64,000 nucleotides of DNA. Source: JAWLGZ01 sp041690635 (lineage in GTDB: Bacteria; Pseudomonadota; Gammaproteobacteria; Thiohalomonadales; Thiohalomonadaceae). Below are positions 37,323-45,135 of this stretch, in pieces (the stretch's first letter is position 1; each line of letters starts with the position of its first letter). The translations under genes were made by a program, and so were the position numbers. Location of the stretch: positions 186,001 to 250,000 of the forward strand of contig JAWLGZ010000004.1 in the NCBI GenBank assembly GCA_041690635.1. The letters run 5' to 3'. Under the pieces are notes generated by a model. The model saw only the letters and a list, made by a program, of their open reading frames with translations, was not told where the DNA came from and did not search any database.

Positions 37323-38393
37323 TTAGAACCGGATGTGGGCAGAAGCGTTGAGGTTGACGCGGCCACCGCGCCAGTTGTCAATGTGGTACTTGGTGAACGG
37401 CAGGCCGGTCAGCTCGAAGAAGCGCGGCCAACCGATACGGTCCACCCACTCGCCGATGCGCTCCCAGTCCTTCGCGTTTTCCTTGTAGGTCTTCAGGATG
37501 TTCTTGACGACCTCGGCGGCTTCCGGCCAACGCGGCGGGTTGTTCGGGATGCCGGCGGCGACCAGCTTGTGGAAGGTCGGCTTGGAACGGGCGTTGGAGT
37601 TCTTGCCGCCGATCCAGATGGCGAGCTTGGAGTGCTCCGGATCGTTGATCTGCATCGGGGGGCAGGGCGGGAAGCAGGCACCACAGCAGATGCACTTCTT
37701 CTCGTCCACTTCCAGCGACGGCTTGCCGTTGACCATGGCCGGGCGGATGGCCGCAACCGGGCAGCGGGCAACAACGGACGGGCGCTCACAGACGTTGGCC
37801 ACCAGGTCATGGTTGATCTTCGGCGGCTTGGTGTGCTGGATGTTGATGGCGATGTCACCCTGGCCGCCGCAGTTGATCTGGCAGCAGGAGGTGGTCATGC
37901 GCACACGGTTCGGCATCTCTTCGTGGGTGAACTCGTGATACAGCTCGTCCATCAGCGCCTTCACCACGCCGGAGGCGTCGGTGCCGGGGATGTCGCAGTG
38001 CAGCCAGCCCTGGGTGTGGGAGATCATGGAGACCGAGTTACCAGTACCACCGATGGGGAAGCCCTCGGCGTTCAGCTTGTCAATCAGCGGCTGAACCTTG
38101 GCCTCGTCGGTGACCATGAACTCGATGTTGGACCGGATGGTGAAGCGGACGTAGCCCTCGGCGAACTCGTCAGCGATATCCATCAGCTTGCGGATGGTGT
38201 AGACATCCATCTGGCGCTGGGTACCGGCGCGCACGGTCCAGACATTGTCGCCGCTCTTGGCAACGTGGTGCAGAACACCCGGGCGCGGACGCTCGTGCCA
38301 GGACCACTGGCCATAGTTGCTCTTCATAACCGGATGCATGTACGGCATCGGATCCGGCACACCGCTCTCGATGGGCATACGAGGTGCAGACAT
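37323..38393 (-). CDS. dsrB: Dissimilatory sulfite reductase beta subunit (reverse type)
   Basis: 356 aa from ATG 38393 (MSAPRMPIES). Sulfite reductase ferredoxin-like half (WLHCDIPGTDASG), siroheme/Fe-S cysteines MTTSCCQINCGGQGD, and an inserted ferredoxin CICCGACFPPCPP. Pairs with DsrA as alpha2beta2. In this context it oxidises sulfane sulfur, delivered on DsrC, to sulfite in the cytoplasm. Lies 75 bases from dsrA. Confidence 0.96.
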   Translation of the reverse strand: MSAPRMPIESGVPDPMPYMHPVMKSNYGQWSWHERPRPGVLHHVAKSGDNVWTVRAGTQRQMDVYTIRKLMDIADEFAEGYVRFTIRSNIEFMVTDEAKVQPLIDKLNAEGFPIGGTGNSVSMISHTQGWLHCDIPGTDASGVVKALMDELYHEFTHEEMPNRVRMTTSCCQINCGGQGDIAINIQHTKPPKINHDLVANVCERPSVVARCPVAAIRPAMVNGKPSLEVDEKKCICCGACFPPCPPMQINDPEHSKLAIWIGGKNSNARSKPTFHKLVAAGIPNNPPRWPEAAEVVKNILKTYKENAKDWERIGEWVDRIGWPRFFELTGLPFTKYHIDNWRGGRVNLNASAHIRF

Positions 38394-38468
38394 GTTTACC
38401 TCCAGTATTCGAAACGTTCGTTGGAAGGGGCGGCGAACCGCCCCCATCCGTTTAACTGTTCAGTCGGC

Positions 38469-39725
38469 TCAGCCGGCCTTGCGCTCGAACCACTTCTTGG
38501 CTTCCTCGTCCCAGTCGTCGGTGCGGACGTAGGGATTCATGCGCGGGCGCTCGATCATGTTGGGATCAATCTCAACACCGATGCCCTCGAGGAAGTTGAC
38601 CAGGCCGATGCGCTCGATCATCTCGCCGGTACGCTCGTGCTCCAGCGCGTTCTCGGCGAAGAAGTCGATGACGTTGCCGGCCAGCTCTTCCAGCTTCTCG
38701 AAGTCCTCGTCGTCCTCCAGCTTCATGAAGGGGACGATGACGGTGCCCATCAGGTCACCGATCTTCAGCGTGCGCTTGCCGCCGATGAGGACCGAGACGC
38801 CCTTGTCGTCGCCGGGGGCAAGTGCCTTGGTCATGACGTTGATGCAGTGCATGCAGTGGACGCAGTTCTTGTTGTCCACGTCCAGGGTGTCATCGTCATT
38901 CAGGGAGAGCGCCTGGGTCGGGCAACGGGTGATGACGTTGTCGACCACATACTTGCGGCCCTTCGCCTCGACGAACTTCTTCACTTCGGTCTGGTCGACC
39001 TTCATGTCGTCACGCCAGGTGCCGATGGTGGCGAAGTCGGCGCGCTGGATGGCGTTCATGCAGTCGTTGGCGCAGCCGGAGACCTTGAACTTCATCTTGT
39101 ACGGCAGCGCCGGACGGTGCATGTCGTCGAGGAAAGCATTGACCAGCATGCGCATGGTGCGCGCCTCGTCGAAGCAGGAGTGCTCGCAGCGGGCTGCGCC
39201 GACACAGGACATGCCGGTGCGGACAGCCGGGCCGGCGCCGCCGAGGTCGAAGCCCATCTCATTGAATTCATCGAAGGCCGGCTGGACGTTATCGGTGGTG
39301 CAGCCCTGGAACATGATGTCGCCGGACTGGCCGTGGAAAGCGATGAGGCCGGAACCGTACTTCTCCCAGATGTCGCACATCTTGCGGATGGTAGCGGTGT
39401 CGTAGTGCATGCCGGCGGGGGGCATGATGCGGAGGGTGTGGAACTCGGCGGCTTCGGGGAACAGCGGCTTTTTGTCTTCGCCGAGCAGCTCGGTGAAGCG
39501 GGGGATGATGCCGCCGCCGTAACCGATGACGCCCACAGTGCCGCCCTTCCAGTACCCCTTACGGGTGTTGTAAGAGGTCTCGAGCTGACCCAGCAGGTCC
39601 TTCATCATGTCGGCGTAGGGCTTGTCCTCGGAGGTCGCAAGCCGCTTCAGGCCGGTCACGAAGCTCGGCCACGGGCCGCTTTCCAGCTGGTCCAGCATCG
39701 GAGTGTCGTGCATCTTCTTCGCCAT
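38469..39725 (-). CDS. dsrA: Dissimilatory sulfite reductase alpha subunit (reverse type)
   Basis: 418 aa. Siroheme-[4Fe-4S] ligands in SCVGAARCEHSCFDEAR (CX5C) and SGCANDCMNAI (CX3C). Inserted ferredoxin domain with DNKNCVHCMHCINVM and CPTQALSL. First gene of the operon; GAGGAG lies upstream of ATG 39725. Together with DsrB it is the core enzyme of the reverse sulfite reductase pathway. Confidence 0.97.
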   Translation of the reverse strand: MAKKMHDTPMLDQLESGPWPSFVTGLKRLATSEDKPYADMMKDLLGQLETSYNTRKGYWKGGTVGVIGYGGGIIPRFTELLGEDKKPLFPEAAEFHTLRIMPPAGMHYDTATIRKMCDIWEKYGSGLIAFHGQSGDIMFQGCTTDNVQPAFDEFNEMGFDLGGAGPAVRTGMSCVGAARCEHSCFDEARTMRMLVNAFLDDMHRPALPYKMKFKVSGCANDCMNAIQRADFATIGTWRDDMKVDQTEVKKFVEAKGRKYVVDNVITRCPTQALSLNDDDTLDVDNKNCVHCMHCINVMTKALAPGDDKGVSVLIGGKRTLKIGDLMGTVIVPFMKLEDDEDFEKLEELAGNVIDFFAENALEHERTGEMIERIGLVNFLEGIGVEIDPNMIERPRMNPYVRTDDWDEEAKKWFERKAG

Positions 39726-40212
39726 TAGTTCTTCTCCTCAGAGATCACGTGATGGAGTTTCGGGCCGGCCAGGCACCGGCGAAGTGCCTGGGCCGTATGC
39801 TCGTGGACGTCGCTGCGCCGCTCAAAAGCGATTCGCAAGGCCTTCGACTTGACGCGGAAGTTTAGGAGTTTCTAATGAGACCCCATATCCTTCCGATGGG
39901 AAGGTGGGGGAGGATATCAGCTATCCTGAATGGGATATATAAAAAACTGTTTTGGCTCTGACGCTTGCTTATTAAGTCCCAATTATCCTTTAGCGCTCCG
40001 TGGCTTACGAAATCCTCCAGACGCCATTTGAGTATTCGCAAAAAGGCACAGAGGGGATACTTTGTCCCTGCGGATATCCAATCGGGGGGTTGCGCGGACA
40101 CTCCCGCGGGGCAAGAATTACGGGCAAAATAGCCAACCGCAAAACTTGGGTATTTGACTTGTATTCCCGCTTGGCCGCCACCAAATCGTTGCGGGTGGGT
40201 CTTATATATTAA
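39726..40212. promoter_or_regulatory. Divergent dsr promoter region
   Basis: These 487 bases separate dsrA (minus) from a divergent small gene (plus). They are much more AT-rich (about 39880-40210) than the surroundings. Visible signals: an inverted repeat GGATA-N5-TATCC near 39911-39930, the run GGATATATAAAAAA just after it, and TTATATATTAA directly upstream of 40213. Short reading frames on both strands (39862-40101 and 40000-40212) look spurious. I could not identify a named regulator site. Confidence 0.5.
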
Positions 40213-40422
40213 ATGAACGGAGGGTGCCGAGCGAGCGCGTCCAACATGCTATATCTGAGCGAAATACTCATACAACATCCGGAACTGGAGTCCTTTGAGC
40301 AACTGCTTCCTCTTGTGGAGGAGCGCGCCAAGGGCGAGATGTTCTTTCGTATCGATGTGAAGCCAAGCTTTCCGGATACCCCGGACAACTGGGAGGATAG
40401 ACTTGAGGCCGCCTTCACCTGA
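40213..40422 (+). CDS. Small acidic protein divergent from dsrA
   Basis: 69 aa if started at ATG 40213, or 58 aa from ATG 40246 (MLYLSEILIQHPELES). The second start is more likely if the TATATT at 40205-40210 is a -10 box, because the first ATG would then lie at the transcript's edge. Acidic, soluble, no cysteine in the short form. I do not recognise the family. It leads the divergent block of sulfur-linked genes. Confidence 0.5.
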   Translation: MNGGCRASASNMLYLSEILIQHPELESFEQLLPLVEERAKGEMFFRIDVKPSFPDTPDNWEDRLEAAFT

Positions 40423-40485
40423 AGGGTGAAATTACCTCAACAACATCGCGCAACTTGTTGAACAAATTAAATGCGGGGCTAAACG

Positions 40486-41184
40486 GTGAAGTACCTCAAG
40501 ACCGATAACGTGCTGGGCGCTGAAGATGCCGCGGACGCGGTAAAACCAAGTGCCCAGCTTGAAGCGCATCTGGCCGAAAATACCAACCGGCTGGATTCCC
40601 TGGGTGAGGGTGCAGCGGCGGAACGTGCCGCCCTGCTGGTGGACAACGGCTATGTACTGGTTGATCTGGATCGCCGGGAAGAGGCGTGGAAGGCCGGCCG
40701 CGACGCCCTCGACCTCGCGTTGCCTGTCGACGCATGGGAAGTGGCGGTTCAGGCGTGCGACGTCATCTACCAGAGTGAACAGAAGGACGCTATCGAGGCG
40801 CTTGCCCACGGCGTCTGGCTCGCGGTCACCTACCCGGTGGATCCGGAACTGAGCGTCGCCATGCTCCAGCACCTGATAGACGAGACCCCGCCCAAGGCGG
40901 ACGGGGCAGCGGTCGCGGCGGCAGTCTCGCGCTATATCGTCGATCTGCGCGCAGAAGGGAAACAGCGGGAGGACCTGCTGTTCTTCACCGCCCAGAGCCT
41001 CGGCGACGTTGCCCGTGGCCACAGTCAGGTGGACGAGCAGGAGGTGTTCGATTTCTGGGTCGAGCGTCTGGAACTGAACGACCCGTCCAAATTCCTGCCG
41101 CGTCTCGCGCAGGTGCTGGACGTCCTGGTAACCGGAGAATGGTGGTTCGACCGCGACGAACTCCGGTCGCGATTGCCCGACTGA
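40486..41184 (+). CDS. Alpha-helical repeat (TPR-like) protein, unknown
   Basis: 232 aa, soluble, acidic, almost all helix. ALLVDNGYVLVDLDRREEAWKAGRDAL looks like a degenerate tetratricopeptide helix pair. A single Cys is present and no catalytic motif. Lies between the dsr promoter and the hairpin cluster, in the same direction as the Cas6-like and DsrC-like genes. A scaffold role in that operon is only a guess. Confidence 0.65.
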   Translation: MKYLKTDNVLGAEDAADAVKPSAQLEAHLAENTNRLDSLGEGAAAERAALLVDNGYVLVDLDRREEAWKAGRDALDLALPVDAWEVAVQACDVIYQSEQKDAIEALAHGVWLAVTYPVDPELSVAMLQHLIDETPPKADGAAVAAAVSRYIVDLRAEGKQREDLLFFTAQSLGDVARGHSQVDEQEVFDFWVERLELNDPSKFLPRLAQVLDVLVTGEWWFDRDELRSRLPD

Positions 41185-41209
41185 AAATGCGTTTATTGGT
41201 GTCGGCAGG

Positions 41210-41305
41210 AAGAGCAACTGAGGGCGCAACCTTATTGCGCCGCGGCGGGAAGGGGCGGCGCATGGCGCAATGGGATTGCGCCCGATGGAGGTTTTCAGTT
41301 GCAGG
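41210..41305 (+). ncRNA. Hairpin cluster upstream of the Cas6-like gene
   Basis: Two near-identical stem-loops, GGCGCAA-N5-TTGCGCC, at 41223-41241 and 41264-41282 (41 bp apart). They are enclosed by an outer pair, GCAACTGA (about 41214-41221) and TCAGTTGC (about 41295-41302). As RNA this would form a closed multi-branch structure. It sits in the 173-base gap just before a gene encoding a Cas6-fold protein, a family that binds and cuts RNA hairpins. An attenuator or a DNA palindrome element is the alternative. Confidence 0.55.
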
Positions 41306-41357
41306 CCTCTGTCTCCCCCGTGCCTCTGTGGCCACAAGAGCATTCAGGTAAATACAC

Positions 41358-42038
41358 ATGTACTGGCAGGAAGAGCAGGACGAAGAGAGCTACGTCGTTC
41401 CCGATGACGTGGTGGATCTGGTCTTTGAGATGCGCTGTCAGGCACTGCCGGTGGATCACGCCCGCGAATTGCACGAGGCGGTCTGCAGGGTGCTGCCCTG
41501 GTTTGCCGACGAGCCGGCAGCCGGGCTGCACCTGATCCACGGCGCTGAATCCGGCAACGGCTGGGAGCGCCCGGAGGCCTCGGATGCGTTGATCTATCTC
41601 TCCCGCAGGACCCGCTTTACCCTGCGACTGCCGAAGGATCGGGTGGCCTCGGCACAGGCGCTGAGCGGCTGCGAGCTGGAGGTGTCCGGTTATCGTATTG
41701 CGGTGGGCGAGGGCAGGGAGCGCACCCTCTCCACCCACTCGGCCCAGTACGCGCGCCACGTGGTTTGCGGGGACCCCTCCGAAGAGGAGCGCTTCATCGA
41801 GTGCGCCGTCCGTGAACTTCGTTCGCTCGGGGTGGGATTCAAGAAGGTACTCTGCGGTAAACTTCACACTCTTGAGCTGCCCGACGGCTCCGTACCCACC
41901 CGCAGCCTGTTCGTGGCGGAGTTGGGCGTGGACGATGCCGTGCGTCTGCAGCAGCAAGGAATCGGGCCGTACCGCCATCACGGTTGCGGCCTGTTTATCC
42001 CGCATAAGACCGTACAAAAGGTCAATCTAGACAAGTAA
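41358..42038 (+). CDS. Orphan Cas6/Cmx6-like protein
   Basis: 226 aa. The C-terminal block RSLFVAELGVDDAVRLQQQG followed by IGPYRHHGCGLFIPHK ends in the Gly-rich loop typical of Cas6 (GxGxFxPxK). The protein is closest, from memory, to the type I-MYXAN Cas6/Cmx6 group. Candidate catalytic histidines lie in HHGCG and in LHLIHG near the N-terminus. No cas genes or repeat-spacer array are present in the window. AGGTAA precedes ATG 41358. It is directly followed by a cysteine-free DsrC paralogue, so a role in sulfur-gene RNA processing is possible, but the function is unknown. Confidence 0.7.
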   Translation: MYWQEEQDEESYVVPDDVVDLVFEMRCQALPVDHARELHEAVCRVLPWFADEPAAGLHLIHGAESGNGWERPEASDALIYLSRRTRFTLRLPKDRVASAQALSGCELEVSGYRIAVGEGRERTLSTHSAQYARHVVCGDPSEEERFIECAVRELRSLGVGFKKVLCGKLHTLELPDGSVPTRSLFVAELGVDDAVRLQQQGIGPYRHHGCGLFIPHKTVQKVNLDK

Positions 42039-42077
42039 TTATTAATCCAAAACGAGAAACTGCATCAGGAGCTGACG

Positions 42078-42416
42078 ATGTCTTATGAAGTGAACGGCAA
42101 CACCATTGAATCCGATGCCAATGGCTACTTGGTGAACCTGGAAGATTGGAACGAAGAGGTGGCGAAGGCGATCGCCGCCGCCGAGCAGGTCACGCTGACC
42201 GACCGCTCCTGGGACCTCATCCACTTTCTGCGCGACGAGTACGTGAACAACGGCCAGAACCAGCCCAACGACCGCAACATCGTCAAGGCGATGGCAGAGA
42301 AGTGGGGCGGTTCCGTGCAGTCCAAGGACCTCTACGAACTCTTCCCCAAGCAGCCCTCCAAGCAGGCGGCCAAGATCGCCGGCCTGCCGGAGTCCCGCCG
42401 CAAGGGCGGCTACTAG
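42078..42416 (+). CDS. DsrC/TusE-family paralogue without cysteines
   Basis: 112 aa. MSYEVNGNTIESDANGYLVNLEDWNEEVAKAIA and the later DLYELFPKQPSKQAAKIAGLPES align with DsrC along the whole length. The C-terminal arm reads KQAAKIAGLPESRRKGGY: both sulfur-carrying cysteines are replaced, and there is no cysteine anywhere. It cannot carry sulfur as DsrC does. DsrC-like proteins without the cysteines have been proposed as regulators in sulfur oxidisers; that is the best reading here. Follows the Cas6-like gene by 39 bases. Confidence 0.9.
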   Translation: MSYEVNGNTIESDANGYLVNLEDWNEEVAKAIAAAEQVTLTDRSWDLIHFLRDEYVNNGQNQPNDRNIVKAMAEKWGGSVQSKDLYELFPKQPSKQAAKIAGLPESRRKGGY

Positions 42417-42423
42417 GGAGAGC

Positions 42424-42486
42424 ATCACCGCAGAGAAAGCAGCTTCCCGTATTCGCGCCGTATGTTCCTCTGCGTCCTCTGCGGTA
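42424..42486. repeat. Short CACCGCAGAG...CTCTGCGGT inverted-repeat element
   Basis: ACCGCAGAG (42427-42435) faces CTCTGCGGT (42477-42485), with a second CCTCTGCG copy inside. Same family as the larger element at 44268-44487. Lies between convergent genes (the DsrC paralogue and the next minus-strand gene). Confidence 0.65.
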
Positions 42487-42499
42487 AGTCGCTTTTGAA

Positions 42500-43567
42500 T
42501 TACAGGTAAAGATCAGGAAGATGCTGTTCGAGGCGGGGCCCCAGGCGGGCCCCGTGTTCGTTGTGGAGAGCGAGTAGATGGTCGGCGGCGGCGCGCCAGT
42601 GGCGTTCGCCGGCCGACACCGTCTCTGCCAGGCGGTCCCAGTCGCCATCCTTCAGCCAGCGATCGTAGGCGTTGAGCAGGGCCGGATGGATCTCGCGGCG
42701 GACCCCGGTGAAGTTGGCGAAATAGAAATGGAGGGAGGCGGCATTCTCCCGTTCGATCAGGGCCGGGAGCAGGAGCAGGGTGTCGGCGAGATGATCCCGC
42801 ACGGCGCGGATGAAGTACTCCTGCCGCCCGTGGGCGATCTCCAGCAGCAGCCGCTCCCAACCGGACCCGAGCAGTTCGCCCGCACGGAGCTCACCCAGTT
42901 CATGGAGAATCACGCTTTCGGTCTCCGCCTCGGTCATGCGCGTCAGCGCACCCTCCAGATCGGTCTCGAACGGGTAGTGGGCAGCCGCGCGTCCCATGGG
43001 GGTATCCAGCGACCGCCACTGCCACTCCTCCAGCTTTTCCCAGATCATCCGGCGGAGCGATTCATGGCGAACGAAGATGGTCTTCCCCTGGGCCATCGCC
43101 GGCGGGGCGGTGATCTCGCGGGCAAGTTCCGCGCCGGCGACAATCACCCGCAGCCCGCCGCGCATCTCCACCCGGTCGAGCCGGGCCAGAAAGAACTGCG
43201 GCCTGACCGCCCAGCCCAGCCCGGCGCTGTAGACCAGATCGTGCTGTTGCAGGCGGCGGTTGATACCGGAGGAATCGAACGGTTCAAAGCACTCGTTGTC
43301 CACCATAACCGGCTCGAACTCCGCCTGTTCCAGATCGTGCCAGTGCTGTTCCCGCTCTGTGACCCAGTGGCCGAGTTCATCACGCGGCAGAGAGGCGCCG
43401 AACGGGATACCCCGCTCCCAGCGGAAGTACTCGCGCATCTTCAGCAGGTAGATGCACATCGTGTACTCTCGTGCGAACCGCGCATCGGCGATATCGCAGT
43501 TGCGCTGCACGGCAGTGGCCAACACGTGCGGGTCCGGCGAGGCGGGATTCGGCACGGACTTGTTCAT
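42500..43567 (-). CDS. Conserved protein of sulfur-oxidiser loci (Sfum_1244-like)
   Basis: 355 aa, soluble, helix-rich. Features: MCIYLLKMREYFRWERGIPF near the N-terminus, VDNECFEPFDSSGINRRL, and the acidic ETESVILHELGELRAGELLG. It appears to match the family annotated as Sfum_1244, seen beside DsrC-like genes; this is from memory and not verified. HELGE resembles half of a metalloprotease HExxH but lacks the second His, so it is not a supported protease. No membrane segment. Confidence 0.65.
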   Translation of the reverse strand: MNKSVPNPASPDPHVLATAVQRNCDIADARFAREYTMCIYLLKMREYFRWERGIPFGASLPRDELGHWVTEREQHWHDLEQAEFEPVMVDNECFEPFDSSGINRRLQQHDLVYSAGLGWAVRPQFFLARLDRVEMRGGLRVIVAGAELAREITAPPAMAQGKTIFVRHESLRRMIWEKLEEWQWRSLDTPMGRAAAHYPFETDLEGALTRMTEAETESVILHELGELRAGELLGSGWERLLLEIAHGRQEYFIRAVRDHLADTLLLLPALIERENAASLHFYFANFTGVRREIHPALLNAYDRWLKDGDWDRLAETVSAGERHWRAAADHLLALHNEHGARLGPRLEQHLPDLYL

Positions 43568-43663
43568 ACCGCCAATTCCTCACTAAAATGGTAAGCAATT
43601 CGCGTAAACCCTAGCACGGAGGCCGTTGGCTGCCAACGGCCTCTCGACAATGAGGTGGAATCA

Positions 43664-44236
43664 GTGCGTATCAAGAGCCGTTGGCACAACAAGCAGCGCC
43701 CCAAATCCATCGAGGAACTGGCCGGCGCCCTGGGTTTCAACGCCTGGCGCATCGCCTCAACCCGGGTAAACAAGCTCTACAGCGAAGGCTTCAATTTCAC
43801 CTCGAACGCACAGATCTTGGATGTCATCGGCGAGTACCTGGCCTTCACCATCCAGGTGGTCGATCGCATGCTGCAGAGCCGAATGGAGGATGAGGAGCGC
43901 AATCGCTTCATTCAGACCCTGGCCCGCAAGCTGGTGGACACCATGGAGGACAACCGGATTGAGGAGCTCGGTCCGGGGGAGTATCGGAACGCCTTCGTTG
44001 CCGTCCTGAATGAGCGACTCTCCGCGTATGCCGAGTTTGGCTTTGCCGGGGAGGAGCCCGCCTATCCGATGCTGCGTTACTTCGGTAGCGCAGTGGATGA
44101 GGTGATGGGGGGAGAAAACAAGTGGATTCCGGAGCAGATGGTCGAGGTCGAGGCGCCGGAGGTGGTGAAGACCCTGCGCAAGGCCCTGGGCGACCTGCTC
44201 GCACAGGGCTGGGAAGGCCAGCAGGCCACCGCCTGA
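43664..44236 (+). CDS. Conserved helical protein, unknown
   Basis: About 190 aa from GTG 43664, with AGGTGG upstream (a longer GTG at 43655 overlaps it). RIKSRWHNKQRPKSIEELAGALGFNAWRIAST, MLQSRMEDEERNRFIQTLARKLVDTMEDN. Soluble, helical, no cysteines. Appears to belong to the same sulfur-linked block as its divergent neighbour. No recognised family or motif. Confidence 0.65.
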   Translation: MRIKSRWHNKQRPKSIEELAGALGFNAWRIASTRVNKLYSEGFNFTSNAQILDVIGEYLAFTIQVVDRMLQSRMEDEERNRFIQTLARKLVDTMEDNRIEELGPGEYRNAFVAVLNERLSAYAEFGFAGEEPAYPMLRYFGSAVDEVMGGENKWIPEQMVEVEAPEVVKTLRKALGDLLAQGWEGQQATA

Positions 44237-44267
44237 AACGTGTTAGCATCGCGCCTTTGAAACAGCT

Positions 44268-44487
44268 TAATCACCGCAGAGGTCGCAGAGGACGCAGAGG
44301 AAAACCGCTTTAGGCGCATTCACGAGCTTCTGTTGTCTACGGTAGCCGATCGAGCCCGGAGGGGAAGCGACGATCTCGCGAAACCACATGGCGGTACGCG
44401 CATTGCTCCAATCGATATCCCTCGGGGCGAACACCCGGATTTCATAAGCGCATTTCCTCTGCGACCTCTGCTTCCTCTGCGGTGATC
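44268..44487. repeat. MITE-like element with CACCGCAGAGG terminal inverted repeats
   Basis: Left end ATCACCGCAGAGG (44270-44282), followed by further CGCAGAGG copies. Right end CCTCTGCGGTGAT (44474-44486), preceded by CCTCTGCGACCTCTG. The roughly 190-base centre has no gene. It is non-autonomous in appearance. The words match a repeat widely seen in bacterial intergenic regions. It lies just before tmk. Confidence 0.6.
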
Positions 44488-44511
44488 CTTACAGGGATTC
44501 GGGAATCAGGC

Positions 44512-45135
44512 ATGCGCGGGCGATTCATTACCCTCGAAGGCGGCGAGGGCGGGGGCAAGAGCACCAATCTGGAGTACATCCGCCAGCGCCTTGAGGCGGC
44601 AGGTGTCGAACTGGAGGTGACCCGCGAGCCGGGGGGCACCCCGCTCGGCGAGACGATTCGCGGGCTGCTGCTGGATGCGAAGCAGGATCGCATGGCCCCG
44701 GACACCGAACTGCTGCTGATGTTCGCGGCCCGCGCCCAGCATCTGGCCGAACGCATCCGGCCGGCCCTGGAGGCGGGGCGCTGGGTGCTGTGTGACAGGT
44801 TCACCGACGCCACCTACGCCTATCAGGGGTGGGGGCGGGGCATCGACCCTGACCGCATCGCCGTCCTTGAGCAGTGGGTTCAGGGCGCTCTGCGGCCGGA
44901 CCTGACCATCCTGCTGGATCTGCCGGTCGCCGAAGGATTGGCGCGTGCCGGCCTGCGCGGCGAGCCGGATCGCTTCGAGCGGGAGCAGGCGGCCTTCTTC
45001 GAAAAGGTGCGCGCGGGCTACCTGGAACTCGCCCGCCGTGAATCGACGCGCTACCGGATCGTCGATGCCGCCCACCCGCTGGCGGAGGTCCAGGCGCAGA
45101 TCGACCGCATTCTCGATGCCTATCTGAACTCGTGA
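44512..45135 (+). CDS. tmk: Thymidylate kinase
   Basis: 207 aa. P-loop LEGGEGGGKSTN, the DR motif in CDRFTDATYAYQGWGRGID, and REPGGTPLGE. Phosphorylates dTMP to dTDP. The start is taken at ATG 44512 (MRGRFITLEG); a longer frame begins at 44482. Stop overlaps the holB start, matching the common tmk-holB-pilZ-tatD order. Confidence 0.96.
   Translation: MRGRFITLEGGEGGGKSTNLEYIRQRLEAAGVELEVTREPGGTPLGETIRGLLLDAKQDRMAPDTELLLMFAARAQHLAERIRPALEAGRWVLCDRFTDATYAYQGWGRGIDPDRIAVLEQWVQGALRPDLTILLDLPVAEGLARAGLRGEPDRFEREQAAFFEKVRAGYLELARRESTRYRIVDAAHPLAEVQAQIDRILDAYLNS

Noticed and set aside
37287..39728. 813-codon plus-strand frame opposite dsrAB
   Set aside because: Shadow of dsrA and dsrB; His/Val/Asp-rich nonsense-like composition.
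39862..40212. Two short frames in the dsr promoter region
   Set aside because: No ribosome sites or protein-like composition; overlapping on opposite strands in AT-rich regulatory DNA.
41210..41305. CRISPR array in front of the Cas6-like gene
   Set aside because: Only two short palindromes, no repeat-spacer periodicity; kept as a hairpin cluster instead.
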